The notes beneath the pieces are model-generated. The model had not been told where the DNA came from, ran no database searches, and saw nothing but the letters and a program-made list of their open reading frames with translations. The translations under genes were made by a program, and so were the position numbers. A stretch of 64,000 bases of DNA, taken from contig SVBF01000001.1 in NCBI GenBank assembly GCA_015058945.1, forward strand, positions 1 through 64,000, given 5' to 3'. Numbering within the stretch: the stretch's first letter is position 1; each line of letters opens with the position of its first letter. This DNA comes from Erysipelotrichaceae bacterium. GTDB taxonomy: Bacteria; Bacillota_I; Bacilli_A; RFN20; CAG-826. Below, in pieces: positions 1-8,849 of the stretch.

Positions 1-24
1 CTGTTTTATGGCAAAATAAGGCAT
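1..24 (-). CDS. Start of a minus-strand gene, cut by the window edge
   Basis: Only the first eight codons are visible (MPYFAIKQ). The start is supported by a strong ribosome binding site, GGAGG followed by 7 nt and ATG, reading away from the first full gene. The product cannot be recognised from so few residues. Two hairpins lie in its presumed 5' leader. Confidence 0.5.
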
Positions 25-60
25 ATCAATACCTCCCTCGACAAGAGATATTGTGACAAA

Positions 61-93
61 AGAGGCGATTTCTTGCGATTTCGCCTCTTTTTG
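61..93. terminator. Hairpin with flanking T/A runs (terminator or attenuator)
   Basis: An 8-bp stem AGAGGCGA/TCGCCTCT is followed by TTTTT on the plus strand and by TTTT on the minus strand. It lies upstream of the minus-strand gene at the edge, so on that strand it could be a premature terminator in the leader. Nothing upstream on the plus strand is visible for it to terminate. Confidence 0.5.
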
Positions 94-100
94 TAAACTA

Positions 101-142
101 AAAGGGGCCTAGTCACCTTTTAGGTTTCTTAACAGCCCCTTT
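101..142. terminator. Second hairpin in the same leader
   Basis: AAAGGGGC pairs with GCCCCTTT over a 26-nt loop, with T-rich sequence after the stem on both strands. Together with the neighbouring hairpin it makes a two-terminator arrangement before the minus-strand edge gene. It also sits just upstream of the -10 box TATAAT (176-181) of the first plus-strand gene. Confidence 0.35.
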
Positions 143-215
143 CGTTTTGCTTCGTTAAGCGAAAGGCGTTAGGGGATATAATTGGGCTAGCAACCTTCAT
201 AGTCGGAGGAAAACA

Positions 216-1934
216 ATGAAAGCCAAAGTCTTTTTAGGAATACGGATCGCGGGCACGGTCTTAGCGTTTTTCAACTTGCTCATGTTCTTCGCGTTGCGCC
301 CTTGTTGGAGCGGGATCAGCAGCACGCTCGGATATAAGGGCGGGTCCAACACATTCTTGTTGGTCTTGCCGATCATCGTCTGCGTGCTGCTCTTCGTGAT
401 CCTGCTTTGCGACCTGATTCTTAAGAAGATCTTCAAGAAGGATTGGCTGCAGATACTCTTCTTAGCCATCCATGTCGTCTTCTTCGCCGCCATCATGGTC
501 GTGATCGGGTTAGGGGCGGTAGACTACATGCGCTTTGTCTGGCCGAAGTTCTTTACCGGCTTAGCCGCGGTCATCGCGTTGGTACTGCTCTATTTCTTGC
601 TCTTCGTCTATCCGAAGACGAGGCTCAAGGATCTCAAGGTCTTCAAATATGGCGTGTTAGGGGTCGCCGCCGTTTTGGCGGTGGGGGTGCTTGCGAACTT
701 CACCTTCAACTGGATCACCTGCAGCCCAGTGGTCTATGCGGTGGGGGACAAATATCAGATCGTCTTCTCCACCAGCGTCGACGCGACGGGTTACGTCGAA
801 ATCGGCGGGACGAAGTATTACGACACCTATAACGGCACGACCCGAACCTTTGACCGCATCCATAAGATCGAGGTGCCGATGGAGAAACTCGACGCGAGCA
901 AAAAGTACACGGTCCATACCCAAAAATCGATCTATTGCGGTCCTTTCGGCGGCTTCTTGGGACGAGACATTAGCCAAAGTGTGGACTTCAAACCGGTCGA
1001 TGTGACCGATGGCATCCAATATCTTTCCTTCAGCGATATTCACATGAACCTCGCTCAGGCGGCGAAGACGGCCACGTTCGTGGAGAACTATGATTTCCTC
1101 GTCCTCGCCGGCGACATCATCTCTGACGTCGAGACCTTTGAGGACGCGAACTTCAACAACGAAGTCGCCCACGCGATCACCAAAGGCCAGATCCCCGTCG
1201 TCTATGCCCGCGGCAACCATGACATCAAAGGGCGGTTCGGCCAAGAGCTCCACAAATTCGTCGGGGCGGAGGGCGATCGTTTCTATTACACCTTCTACTT
1301 CAAAGACATCTACGGCATCGTCCTCGACCTCGGCGAGGACCATGACGACGATTGGTGGGAATATTACGGCACCGCCCATTACGCGGATTACCACGAAGCC
1401 CAGATCGAATTCCTAAAGGAAGAGATCGCGAAGAAGGATTACGAACATTATCCCTATCGCGTCGCGATCTCCCATATCCCGATCCCGTTCGTGAACTACC
1501 GCCTGAACCACGAATACGTCAAAAAGACCATGACGACCTTGTTAAATCAGATGGATATCGACATGTACCTCTGCGGCCATCAACATCAACTGATGATCTT
1601 CGAGCCGGGGCTCATCGAACCGTTCACGGAGCTCTCCTACAATCCGAACTACAAGAACAAGAAATACGGCGGCTACCTCACCGACTTCAACTTCCCTTCA
1701 TTCATGGTGAGCAAACAGGGTTTCACCTTTAAAGACGCCACGAACATCACCGGGGCAAAGAGCCATATCGGTTTCTACGTCGACGTGGATTTAAGCGTGA
1801 ACGAGGAACGTTGCCATTACCTTAATAGCGCGGGCGAGAAAGTCGACGTGATGAACATGTTCTACGATAAGGCCTACGGCCAAGAGATCCGCATCGATTT
1901 GACCACGAAGGAGTTTTTGCCCCAAAACGCATAA
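216..1934 (+). CDS. Membrane-anchored calcineurin-like metallophosphoesterase
   Basis: Predicted phosphoesterase of the calcineurin-like fold, 572 residues. About five hydrophobic segments fill residues 5-167, followed by an outward or cytoplasmic catalytic domain. The metal-binding motifs appear in order: SDIH near residue 273, GDI near 298, GNHD near 332, SHIP near 418 and GHQHQ near 452. The start has a clear RBS (GGAGG, 7 nt, ATG) and a TATAAT -10 box at 176-181. The substrate is unknown; a second, lipoprotein phosphoesterase occurs further on. The domain call is secure and the physiological role is not. Confidence 0.88.
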   Translation: MKAKVFLGIRIAGTVLAFFNLLMFFALRPCWSGISSTLGYKGGSNTFLLVLPIIVCVLLFVILLCDLILKKIFKKDWLQILFLAIHVVFFAAIMVVIGLGAVDYMRFVWPKFFTGLAAVIALVLLYFLLFVYPKTRLKDLKVFKYGVLGVAAVLAVGVLANFTFNWITCSPVVYAVGDKYQIVFSTSVDATGYVEIGGTKYYDTYNGTTRTFDRIHKIEVPMEKLDASKKYTVHTQKSIYCGPFGGFLGRDISQSVDFKPVDVTDGIQYLSFSDIHMNLAQAAKTATFVENYDFLVLAGDIISDVETFEDANFNNEVAHAITKGQIPVVYARGNHDIKGRFGQELHKFVGAEGDRFYYTFYFKDIYGIVLDLGEDHDDDWWEYYGTAHYADYHEAQIEFLKEEIAKKDYEHYPYRVAISHIPIPFVNYRLNHEYVKKTMTTLLNQMDIDMYLCGHQHQLMIFEPGLIEPFTELSYNPNYKNKKYGGYLTDFNFPSFMVSKQGFTFKDATNITGAKSHIGFYVDVDLSVNEERCHYLNSAGEKVDVMNMFYDKAYGQEIRIDLTTKEFLPQNA

Positions 1935-1938
1935 GGAA

Positions 1939-1959
1939 AACCGCCCATTAAGGACGGTT
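1939..1959 (-). terminator. Terminator of the double-glycine peptide gene
   Basis: AACCGCCC/GGACGGTT forms an 8-bp stem with one mismatch. On the minus strand it is followed by TTTTCCTT, so it fits the end of the minus-strand peptide gene that runs towards it. Confidence 0.5.
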
Positions 1960-1976
1960 CGTGGATCGACGTGGGA

Positions 1977-2198
1977 TCAGGACTCGATTTTGCGATGTCC
2001 ATCGTCCTTGTCTTTGTCTTTGTTCTTGTCATCATCACCGCCGCATCCGCCGCCATTGACCGCGGCGAGCTGCTCGTCGCTAAGCTCGACGTGCTGCGCC
2101 TTGGCGAGGCGGAGAAGGTCGTTCACGTTGTCGCAATCGCGGACTTTTGCGATCTGTTCGGGGGTGAGACCTTTGAGCAATTCCTGCTTGACGTTCAT
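1977..2198 (-). CDS. Double-glycine (Nif11-like) leader peptide, RiPP/bacteriocin-like precursor
   Basis: A 73-residue peptide whose first 50 residues look like a Nif11-type leader. An amphipathic helical region with LLRLAKAQ is followed by LSDEQLAAVNGG, the classic double-glycine cleavage site of C39-peptidase transporters. The remaining core (about 23 residues) starts GCGG, has a single Cys and is an Asp/Lys-rich low-complexity stretch ending DGHRKIES. The start has an excellent RBS (GGAGG, 7 nt, ATG) and there is a terminator after the stop. No modifying enzyme or peptidase transporter is present in the window, so any processing would be in trans. It could instead be a secreted signal or a metal-binding peptide. 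Confidence 0.75.
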   Translation of the reverse strand: MNVKQELLKGLTPEQIAKVRDCDNVNDLLRLAKAQHVELSDEQLAAVNGGGCGGDDDKNKDKDKDDGHRKIES

Positions 2199-2445
2199 GA
2201 TGTTTCCTCCTTCGTCTTGGCATCATCATACAAGACCCATAGTCACAGAGTTGTCACACATTAGGACAAAAATGAAAAAATCAAAAACGACGATGAAAGC
2301 AACGGGCCTCGAACGAACGATACTCGAATCGCCGCGCTCGTCTATTCGCTTACGCGGAAAGATGGGGAAGAACCAAAGGCGAAAGAATAGAAGCGGTGGC
2401 TTTGCCACCCCATTTTCGCGTATCACGCCTAACGCGTGCAGTTGA

Positions 2446-2451
2446 TATAAT
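2446..2451 (+). promoter_or_regulatory. -10 box of the lipase-like lipoprotein gene
   Basis: A consensus TATAAT lies 44 nt before the ATG, with a GAGGT ribosome binding site between them. The -35 is weak (GCGTGC area). The preceding intergenic stretch (about 250 nt) also contains a hairpin GGTGGC-TTT-GCCACC at 2395-2409 of unknown role and otherwise nothing I recognise. Confidence 0.5.
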
Positions 2452-2495
2452 CAAATTTGCGGATAACATCGTTTCCGCAGCATGAGGTAACCACC

Positions 2496-4868
2496 ATGAA
2501 AAGAAACAAAGCATTGCTCATTCTTGCCGCTTCGTTTTTGCTCGTCTCCTGTGGCGAGGCGCCTGCCTCTTCCGCCGTTTCGTCCTCGGAAGAAGTCAGT
2601 AGCAGCGAAGAGGGCTCCAAAGAGATCGAAGGACTCGTCCGCAAGAACATCGAGGTCCGGATGGTCTCGCATTTCGGCGACGAGTTCGGCGAAAGCGAAT
2701 TCACCGACACTGCCCTTTATAGTGACTATTGGTTCCTCGACGATTCCAAAGAGGTCAACTATGAACTCGCGTTGATGTCCTCGATGGTCGATGGCGCCTC
2801 CTATGCCTCATCGAAGGAATCTCACGGCGAGAAGATCATCGAATTCCTCGACGATGCCGGATACCATGGCATTCAGCTTAACGAATATTACGACAAAGGG
2901 CTCTTCCTCGAAGATTCCATGGGCGCGATCATCGGCCGCAAGTCCATCAAGGACTATGACGGCAAAGAATACACTCTCCTCGCCGTCTTCCCCCGCAACG
3001 CCGGATATCACGACGAGTGGATGGGCGACTTCAACCTCGGCGCGGAAGGGATTCACGAAGACTTCCTCGAGATCCGCGACGAAACGCTTCGCTTCATGAA
3101 GCGCTACATCGCCGACAATGGCATCACCGGCGAACTCAAGGTTTGGAGCGCCGGCTATAGCAGGGGCGCCGCCACCGCCAACCTCCTCGGCGCCTTCCTC
3201 GCGGAGGACGTCGGCTATTTCGGCGATGACGTGAGTCTCGATCCCGAAAACCTCTTCGTCTATACCATCGCCACCCCGGCCGTCGCCCCTTCCGACCTAA
3301 ACAAGACTGAACTACTAAGTGTTTCCGGACCTCGTGGCGCGGGTTTTCACGACACCGATACCCCCGCCTTCGTCTATGCGGGCGAAGGCAAAGTCAACTT
3401 CGCCGATGAGCGCTACAAAGCCATCCATAACTTCGTCGGCGTCGGCGACTATGTCACGAAACTCCCGCCGCAAAACTGGAACTTCACCCGCTTTGGCGTG
3501 ACCGAGAACATACTCTATGGCAGCGAGGCGTTCCTCAAAAACCTCGAAAAGCTTAGCCCAGAGACCGCGGATACCTTCATCGGCGGCAAGAATTACGAGA
3601 CCGAACTGCCGAACAAGACCTTCGACATCGAGACCTGCACCATCGTCGATGTTGATTCCAAGCAATCCGCCAACGCGATGATCGACGAACGCCTGGCCAT
3701 CCTCATGGGCCTCGCCGGATCGCGCGAAGGCTACATCGAGAAAGGCTTTGATCGCCTTCTCGGCGGCGCGGCCGCGATCTTCGGCACCGATTGGAAAGGC
3801 TTCTTCGACGGCATCAAGGAAAACATCGGCGCCGCGGTGAAAGCCGGCATCCTCAATTACCTCGCCTATGCCCAAAAACAGTCGGGGTTAAGCGAAGCCA
3901 AGACCGCCGCCACGATCCTTAAGTCTCTCTTCGCCAAACAAGACGTCGCGCTCGACGCCTATACCGATCAGCAATTCCTCGCCGACTTCCTCGATTTCCT
4001 CATCAACGACTATCAGCAAGGCGGCAAGGCCTCGACGCGCGCTACCGTCCTTTCCGTCCTCATCCCCGCGCCCTATGGCAAGCTCTACATGGACTTGTTG
4101 AACTTCGCGAAGGACAATCAGATCACCGTGAAGACCGTCGACGAAGTCGTCTTGCTCCTCGCCAAGTTCGTCAGTGCGAACAAGACGGACGAGAACGTCA
4201 TCGCGCTGATCGAGGCCCTCGCCAAAGCGATTCCCTCGCAATACGCCTCCTTCCTTCCGATGATCGCTTCGGGGATCGGCAAGGATTACAGCGACCCCAC
4301 CCTCTACCCGGACGATTTCTCCAAGACTAAGGCGGCGATCGTCGACATCCTCGACGCCTGCGCTAACGGCGTCGACACGGAGGAGACGAAAATGAGTGCT
4401 TCCTACCTCCGCTATATGCTGATCAACATGGTCGGGACGTTTGCCTTCTCTGGAAAACAACACCTCATCGATCTGCTCGCCAACGGCACCCACGAAACCG
4501 ACGATACCACGGTGACCCGCGACCCCGTCGCCCTTGACCTGCTCCTCGAAGACGTCCTCGACCTCACTCTCCCTAAAGATAGCGAAGGCAAGCGCGTTCC
4601 CTTGAATAAGGCCGCCGACGATAGCCTCGTCGCTCTCCTCGATAAGGGCAGGACCGAGATCAACGGCATCTACGTCGATATCCTCAAACAGAGCCCGGAG
4701 ACGGTGCGCGAAATCATCTTCACCGTGTTATGCAACCCGGGCGAGAACTACGATGTCCGTCACGACATCGAAAGCGCCGTGACCTTCATCGACAAGATGC
4801 AGTTCCTCTTCCCCGCGCATAGCCACGAGATGTATATGTGCTACCTGAAGACGCAGATCAAAGCCTAA
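2496..4868 (+). CDS. Large lipoprotein with lipase/alpha-beta hydrolase motif
   Basis: A 790-residue lipoprotein. The signal peptide ends in the lipobox LVSC with Cys at residue 19, followed by a Ser/Glu-rich linker. Near residue 218 the sequence GYSRGA matches the nucleophile elbow GxSxG of lipases (class 3-like and related alpha/beta hydrolases), preceded by a predicted beta strand (LKVWSA). The last 400 residues are mostly helical and unrecognised. ATG at 2496 is chosen because it follows GAGGT and starts a proper signal sequence. It is probably a cell-surface lipid or ester hydrolase; the other catalytic residues could not be assigned by eye. Confidence 0.8.
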   Translation: MKRNKALLILAASFLLVSCGEAPASSAVSSSEEVSSSEEGSKEIEGLVRKNIEVRMVSHFGDEFGESEFTDTALYSDYWFLDDSKEVNYELALMSSMVDGASYASSKESHGEKIIEFLDDAGYHGIQLNEYYDKGLFLEDSMGAIIGRKSIKDYDGKEYTLLAVFPRNAGYHDEWMGDFNLGAEGIHEDFLEIRDETLRFMKRYIADNGITGELKVWSAGYSRGAATANLLGAFLAEDVGYFGDDVSLDPENLFVYTIATPAVAPSDLNKTELLSVSGPRGAGFHDTDTPAFVYAGEGKVNFADERYKAIHNFVGVGDYVTKLPPQNWNFTRFGVTENILYGSEAFLKNLEKLSPETADTFIGGKNYETELPNKTFDIETCTIVDVDSKQSANAMIDERLAILMGLAGSREGYIEKGFDRLLGGAAAIFGTDWKGFFDGIKENIGAAVKAGILNYLAYAQKQSGLSEAKTAATILKSLFAKQDVALDAYTDQQFLADFLDFLINDYQQGGKASTRATVLSVLIPAPYGKLYMDLLNFAKDNQITVKTVDEVVLLLAKFVSANKTDENVIALIEALAKAIPSQYASFLPMIASGIGKDYSDPTLYPDDFSKTKAAIVDILDACANGVDTEETKMSASYLRYMLINMVGTFAFSGKQHLIDLLANGTHETDDTTVTRDPVALDLLLEDVLDLTLPKDSEGKRVPLNKAADDSLVALLDKGRTEINGIYVDILKQSPETVREIIFTVLCNPGENYDVRHDIESAVTFIDKMQFLFPAHSHEMYMCYLKTQIKA

Positions 4869-4885
4869 GCATCATCACGTCTTAC

Positions 4886-4916
4886 GCCGTCCTTGACCGG
4901 ACGGCTTTCTTTTTCT
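4886..4916 (+). terminator. Rho-independent terminator after the lipase-like gene
   Basis: A perfect 7-bp stem GCCGTCC/GGACGGC with a 6-nt loop is followed by TTTCTTTTTC, 18 nt after the stop codon. Confidence 0.85.
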
Positions 4917-4959
4917 GTTCCATATTTTATGGAAAGGCGGATAATCCTTGCTTGGCATT

Positions 4960-6261
4960 ATGCTTCCGACCTTGATCATCTCCATCGTGACGTTCGTGTT
5001 GGTGACCCTATCGATCATCTTCTTTCCCTCGATTAAAATCGGGAAGGTTCGGCTCGATACCTATTGGATGGTCGCTTTGCTCGGCGCGGTGATTCTCATC
5101 GCCACGTCGTTGGCCCCGATGAACGAGGTACTGAATCAACTCGTCGCCCCCAATAGCATCAATCCGTTGAAGATCCTGATCCTCTTCTTCTCCATGACGA
5201 TCCTTTCGATCTATCTGGATGAAGTGGGGCTCTTTCGTTATTTGGCGTGCCTAGCGACGAAAAAGGCGGTAAAGAACCAATTCGGTCTCTTCCTCGTCCT
5301 CTACGCCTTGACGTCCGTCCTTACCTTATTCACATCCAACGACGTCGTGATTTTGACGTTGACGCCGTTCATTTGCTTCTTCGCCAAAAACGCGAAGATC
5401 AACCCGTTGCCCTTCCTCATCGCCGAGTTCGCCGCGGCCAACACGTGGTCGATGGCGCTGATCATCGGTAACCCCACGAACATCTATTTGGCCACTTCGG
5501 CGGGCATCACTTTCCTCGGTTACCTTAAGGTCATGATCGTCCCGACTTTATTCGCGGGCCTCGTGGAGTTTTCGCTCATCCTATTGATCTTCCATAAGCA
5601 ACTCCATCAGCCGATCCGGATCGAAAACGAGGAATACCGTATCGAAAGTCATTCCGATTTGGTCTTGGGGGTTAGCCTGCTCGTCGTCTGCTTGGTGCTG
5701 CTTACGGTTTCCAATTACGTCCATTTTGAGATGTGGATCGTCTCCGCGGCGTGCGCGGTCAGCTTGCTGCTTGGGGCGTTGATCCTCCGGTTAGTCACCA
5801 AGCGTCATTGGAATTATCTCGGCGACTCGTTCCGCCGCCTTCCCTATCCTTTGATCCCATTCATGCTTTCGATGTTCGTGATCGTCGTGGCGCTACATAC
5901 GCAGGGTATCTCCGCCGCGCTTGGGGAATGGTTGAACCGCGGCAACCCGATCTTCGTCTATGGATATGCCTCTTTCCTCGCGTCCAACGTCATCAACAAC
6001 ATCCCGATGAGCATCCTCTTCTCTTCGCTCCCCCAGGGGCTAGCGGAACCTTTGTACCGCCAAGCCGTCTATGCGAGCGTCATCGGCAGCAACATCGGCG
6101 CCTTCCTCACGCCGATCGGCGCCTTGGCGGGCATCATGTTCTCCTCGTTGCTCCATAAATACGAAGTGAAATACACCTTCCTCGACTTCACAAAATATGG
6201 GGCGATGATCGCCTTGCCCACGATCACCGTGGCGTTGCTCGGTCTCTTCTTGGTGCTTTAG
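4960..6261 (+). CDS. ArsB/NhaD-superfamily membrane transporter
   Basis: An integral membrane permease of about 433 residues with roughly 11 hydrophobic segments. Two signatures of the ArsB/NhaD/SLC13-like ion transporter superfamily are visible: TSNDVVILTLTPF near residue 125 and GNPTNIYLA near 170, each in a re-entrant-looking stretch. A related motif ASNVINNIPMS comes in the second half, as expected for an inverted-repeat fold. The substrate (arsenite, Na+/H+ or an organic anion) cannot be told. An in-frame TTG 12 nt earlier is an alternative start. The 3' end overlaps the convergent NERD gene by 4 nt. Confidence 0.8.
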   Translation: MLPTLIISIVTFVLVTLSIIFFPSIKIGKVRLDTYWMVALLGAVILIATSLAPMNEVLNQLVAPNSINPLKILILFFSMTILSIYLDEVGLFRYLACLATKKAVKNQFGLFLVLYALTSVLTLFTSNDVVILTLTPFICFFAKNAKINPLPFLIAEFAAANTWSMALIIGNPTNIYLATSAGITFLGYLKVMIVPTLFAGLVEFSLILLIFHKQLHQPIRIENEEYRIESHSDLVLGVSLLVVCLVLLTVSNYVHFEMWIVSAACAVSLLLGALILRLVTKRHWNYLGDSFRRLPYPLIPFMLSMFVIVVALHTQGISAALGEWLNRGNPIFVYGYASFLASNVINNIPMSILFSSLPQGLAEPLYRQAVYASVIGSNIGAFLTPIGALAGIMFSSLLHKYEVKYTFLDFTKYGAMIALPTITVALLGLFLVL

Positions 6262-6932
6262 AGCTTAAAGGAATAGCCGCATTTCGGGCAGCGGTATTCG
6301 TAACCATGGACCTCGATGCGCGCGTCGCAGCAAGGGCATAATCCCCGCTCAATCGCATAGGTCATCTCGGCCTCCTGCTCTTTCTTTACCTGCTTGATGA
6401 TGCGGATGTTCTCAACGTGCTCTTTGCGCGAAATGTCTGCGCCTACTGAGGCGATGAGCGACTTCATCTCGTCGAGTTCTTTTTGGCCATATTCCCGTTC
6501 AAAGGGATAGGAATCGATAAAAAGAGCGAGGTCTTGCAGGTTAATCACGTTTTCGTCGGGGAGATAGGGGGCGTTATCGCAGACGAAGACGACGACCGGG
6601 ATGGGCTTGTACTTGCTCTTCAACGCTTTCCTTAACGCGATCGCGTGCGATCTGTTCTGGCGTAGTGGATCAGAGATTTTGACCTTTTGACCGCGGATGG
6701 TTTTGTACCAGTAACCGGAAGCCTCATCGACCTCGATCTTGCCGAAATAGTTCTTGGTTTCGATGACGAAAAGGCCGTGGGGGTGGATTAAGACATGGTC
6801 GAGCTGATGGCTCATGCCTGAGGCGGCGTTGATGAGGGTAAGGTCATCGAAAAGATAGTGGGGCGCCTTTAGTTTTTTGATGAGGGCGCTGACTCTCTTT
6901 TCGCCTGAGGCGCCTCGACTCGCTCGCGACAT
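6258..6932 (-). CDS. NERD-domain protein with C-terminal zinc ribbon
   Basis: A 224-residue protein with a nuclease-related domain (NERD) at about residues 10-125. LDHVLIHPHGLFVIETKNYFG shows the D...ExK pattern of PD-(D/E)xK-like nucleases. The C-terminus carries CPCC...CPKC, a probable zinc ribbon. NERD proteins are thought to process DNA, but most are uncharacterised. The gene lies 3 nt after the Gly/Ser-rich zinc-ribbon membrane protein on the same strand, so the two are probably co-transcribed. Both have a C-terminal zinc ribbon. Confidence 0.82.
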   Translation of the reverse strand: MSRASRGASGEKRVSALIKKLKAPHYLFDDLTLINAASGMSHQLDHVLIHPHGLFVIETKNYFGKIEVDEASGYWYKTIRGQKVKISDPLRQNRSHAIALRKALKSKYKPIPVVVFVCDNAPYLPDENVINLQDLALFIDSYPFEREYGQKELDEMKSLIASVGADISRKEHVENIRIIKQVKKEQEAEMTYAIERGLCPCCDARIEVHGYEYRCPKCGYSFKL

Positions 6933-6935
6933 GTT

Positions 6936-7886
6936 TTAGATCTTCGGGGCGATGGAGTCGTTGAGCAACGCGCCGCACTTAGGACAACGGGCGACGGTGC
7001 CGGGGATATAGAGATTGCCGCAGTTGGGACAGGGGGCTTTGGTCGCGGAGGCTTCGATTCGGACCGCGTTTTGAAGCCCTTTGTTGCGCGACATGTTGAC
7101 GATGGTCGAGACGAGGGCGAAGGTGAGCGCGCCTTCCCATATGGCGATGAACGCCCACATGCCGGGCTGGATCTTGAAAGTCGTGTCCATCAGGTTCGGG
7201 AGGATGAGGTTGAAGGCGTCGTTAAGGGAAGCGGCGACGGGCTTACTCGCGGTGAGACTGTTATAGACCGATTCGTTGAAGCGCTTGGTGACGTCCTGGG
7301 TGAGGATGTTGTCGGTGTTGTTGCCCTGCATCCCCTCAAAGGCCCATTTCGCCCCGGTGGCGTTATCGTCGCTATAGACGATGAGCCAATGGGATTCGTC
7401 CTTGAAACGGTTGATGTAGGCGTCATAGGCATAACCTTGGAGGGAGGCATAATGGGTATTCCATACGCCGTTATCGACGGTGAGGACGCTCGGACAGATG
7501 CCGGAGACGGTGAAGAACTGGTCGAAGGTGGCCTTCAGCGTGGCTTCCTCTTCAGCGGTCATGACGTTTTGGTCGTCTTGGATGACGATGGTGGTGGAAT
7601 AGTCGGTGTTCAGCTTGGTGGGGTGGTGGTAACCGGAATAGAGAAAAATGCCGAGGCCGACCGCCATCATCAACGACATGATGACGATGCCGGCGACGTT
7701 GCCTTTGCCGTTAGGCTTATTGGGGTTATTCGTGTAGATGGTGCGTAGCCTTCCCCTCGGGGTGTAATAGGCGTAGCAAACCGCGCCGGGGAAATAACGG
7801 GTGGAAGTGCGGTAGGACGGGCCGCTATGGGAGGAACCGGACGAGAATCCGCCTCCGCTCGAGCCGCCGCCGGAAGAACGAGGCAT
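6936..7886 (-). CDS. Gly/Ser-rich two-TM membrane protein with zinc ribbon
   Basis: A 316-residue protein of unknown function. The first 25 residues are Gly/Ser low complexity. Hydrophobic segments lie near residues 62-85 and 243-265, with a soluble region of about 150 residues between them. The tail carries CPNCG...CPKCG. The central domain loosely recalls the TPM/YgcG phosphatase-like fold, but I cannot confirm it. The start is supported by AAGGAG 7 nt before ATG. It heads a two-gene unit with the NERD protein and diverges from the next lipoprotein gene. Confidence 0.7.
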   Translation of the reverse strand: MPRSSGGGSSGGGFSSGSSHSGPSYRTSTRYFPGAVCYAYYTPRGRLRTIYTNNPNKPNGKGNVAGIVIMSLMMAVGLGIFLYSGYHHPTKLNTDYSTTIVIQDDQNVMTAEEEATLKATFDQFFTVSGICPSVLTVDNGVWNTHYASLQGYAYDAYINRFKDESHWLIVYSDDNATGAKWAFEGMQGNNTDNILTQDVTKRFNESVYNSLTASKPVAASLNDAFNLILPNLMDTTFKIQPGMWAFIAIWEGALTFALVSTIVNMSRNKGLQNAVRIEASATKAPCPNCGNLYIPGTVARCPKCGALLNDSIAPKI

Positions 7887-7982
7887 AATGATGCTCCTTT
7901 CGTCACTATTGTAGATGATTTATACGTTCTTAGGGCCGCGGTTTGCTTTGCAATTCTCCTCGGCACACGGATAATAATTCCC

Positions 7983-8837
7983 ATGATGAAAAAACAGCCC
8001 CTGTTCCTCTTGTCGTCCTTCTTGTTGCTCGCTTCTTGCGGGGAGCCGCAATCGAGCCTATCTCACGAAGCGGAGAACACCCCCGAAGCCTCTTCGGTGG
8101 TCGCTTCCCCCGCGGCGGAGAGCGCCGTCACTTCCGAAACGCCCAAAGACCCCACGGTCGCGGACCTCAAGGAGGATCTGTCCAACTTCGTGCCTTTCTA
8201 CATGGGAAAACTTGAATCCTTTTCGTCTTACCGTTCGGAAACCCATGGATCGACCAAGGCCAAGGTCTGGTTCGTCGAAACGACCCAGACGATCGACGTC
8301 CTTTCCATCAAGGGCGACTATTCCTATTTGAAGAATGAATCCCACGGCAGCGTCGACTCGGTCCACGAGGCCTATTTTCATGGGCAAAAGACCTTGGTCA
8401 AAAACCTCGGCGAGGACAAATTCGCCGAGAAGACCATGGGCGAATATTTGGACGCCTATGGCGTGAACCCCCATGGCCATAGCATCGAGGGTTATTCGCT
8501 TACCGGAGCCGCGATCAACTCGCTCATCAGGGCAGAAGGGGAGGGCAATCTCTTTGAGATGACCTTCGACCCCGAAAAGGCCACGAATAACGTCCGCATC
8601 CAGATGAAGGCCTTCGGTGGGCTCGACGATTATCCCGTCTTCTCCTCCATCAAGATCACGTTGAAGATCCAAGACGACTTCACCCCGATCACCTATGAGG
8701 TCAAAGCCAGCTACAAGGCCAAGAAGTGGGGCGTGGAATCCGATTGCCACCAGGAATACACGGTCACCTTCTCCGCCTTTAACGCCTCGCCCGAAGTGCC
8801 AAACCTCGAGGCGATCCGCAGCGAATACAACTTCTAA
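7983..8837 (+). CDS. Lipoprotein of unknown function
   Basis: A 284-residue predicted lipoprotein. The signal peptide ends LLLASC with Cys at residue 19, followed by a Ser/Glu/Pro linker and a beta-rich soluble domain with no recognised motif. A GATAAT -10 box lies 7 nt before the start and there is no Shine-Dalgarno sequence, so the mRNA is probably leaderless. It lies 12 nt upstream of the YCGP repeat gene, probably as one transcript. Confidence 0.72.
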   Translation: MMKKQPLFLLSSFLLLASCGEPQSSLSHEAENTPEASSVVASPAAESAVTSETPKDPTVADLKEDLSNFVPFYMGKLESFSSYRSETHGSTKAKVWFVETTQTIDVLSIKGDYSYLKNESHGSVDSVHEAYFHGQKTLVKNLGEDKFAEKTMGEYLDAYGVNPHGHSIEGYSLTGAAINSLIRAEGEGNLFEMTFDPEKATNNVRIQMKAFGGLDDYPVFSSIKITLKIQDDFTPITYEVKASYKAKKWGVESDCHQEYTVTFSAFNASPEVPNLEAIRSEYNF

Positions 8838-8849
8838 GGAGACATACCC

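Noticed and set aside
2226-2426. A 66-codon minus-strand frame between the GG-leader peptide and the lipase-like gene
   Set aside because: It would start without an RBS and overlaps the promoter zone of the peptide gene.
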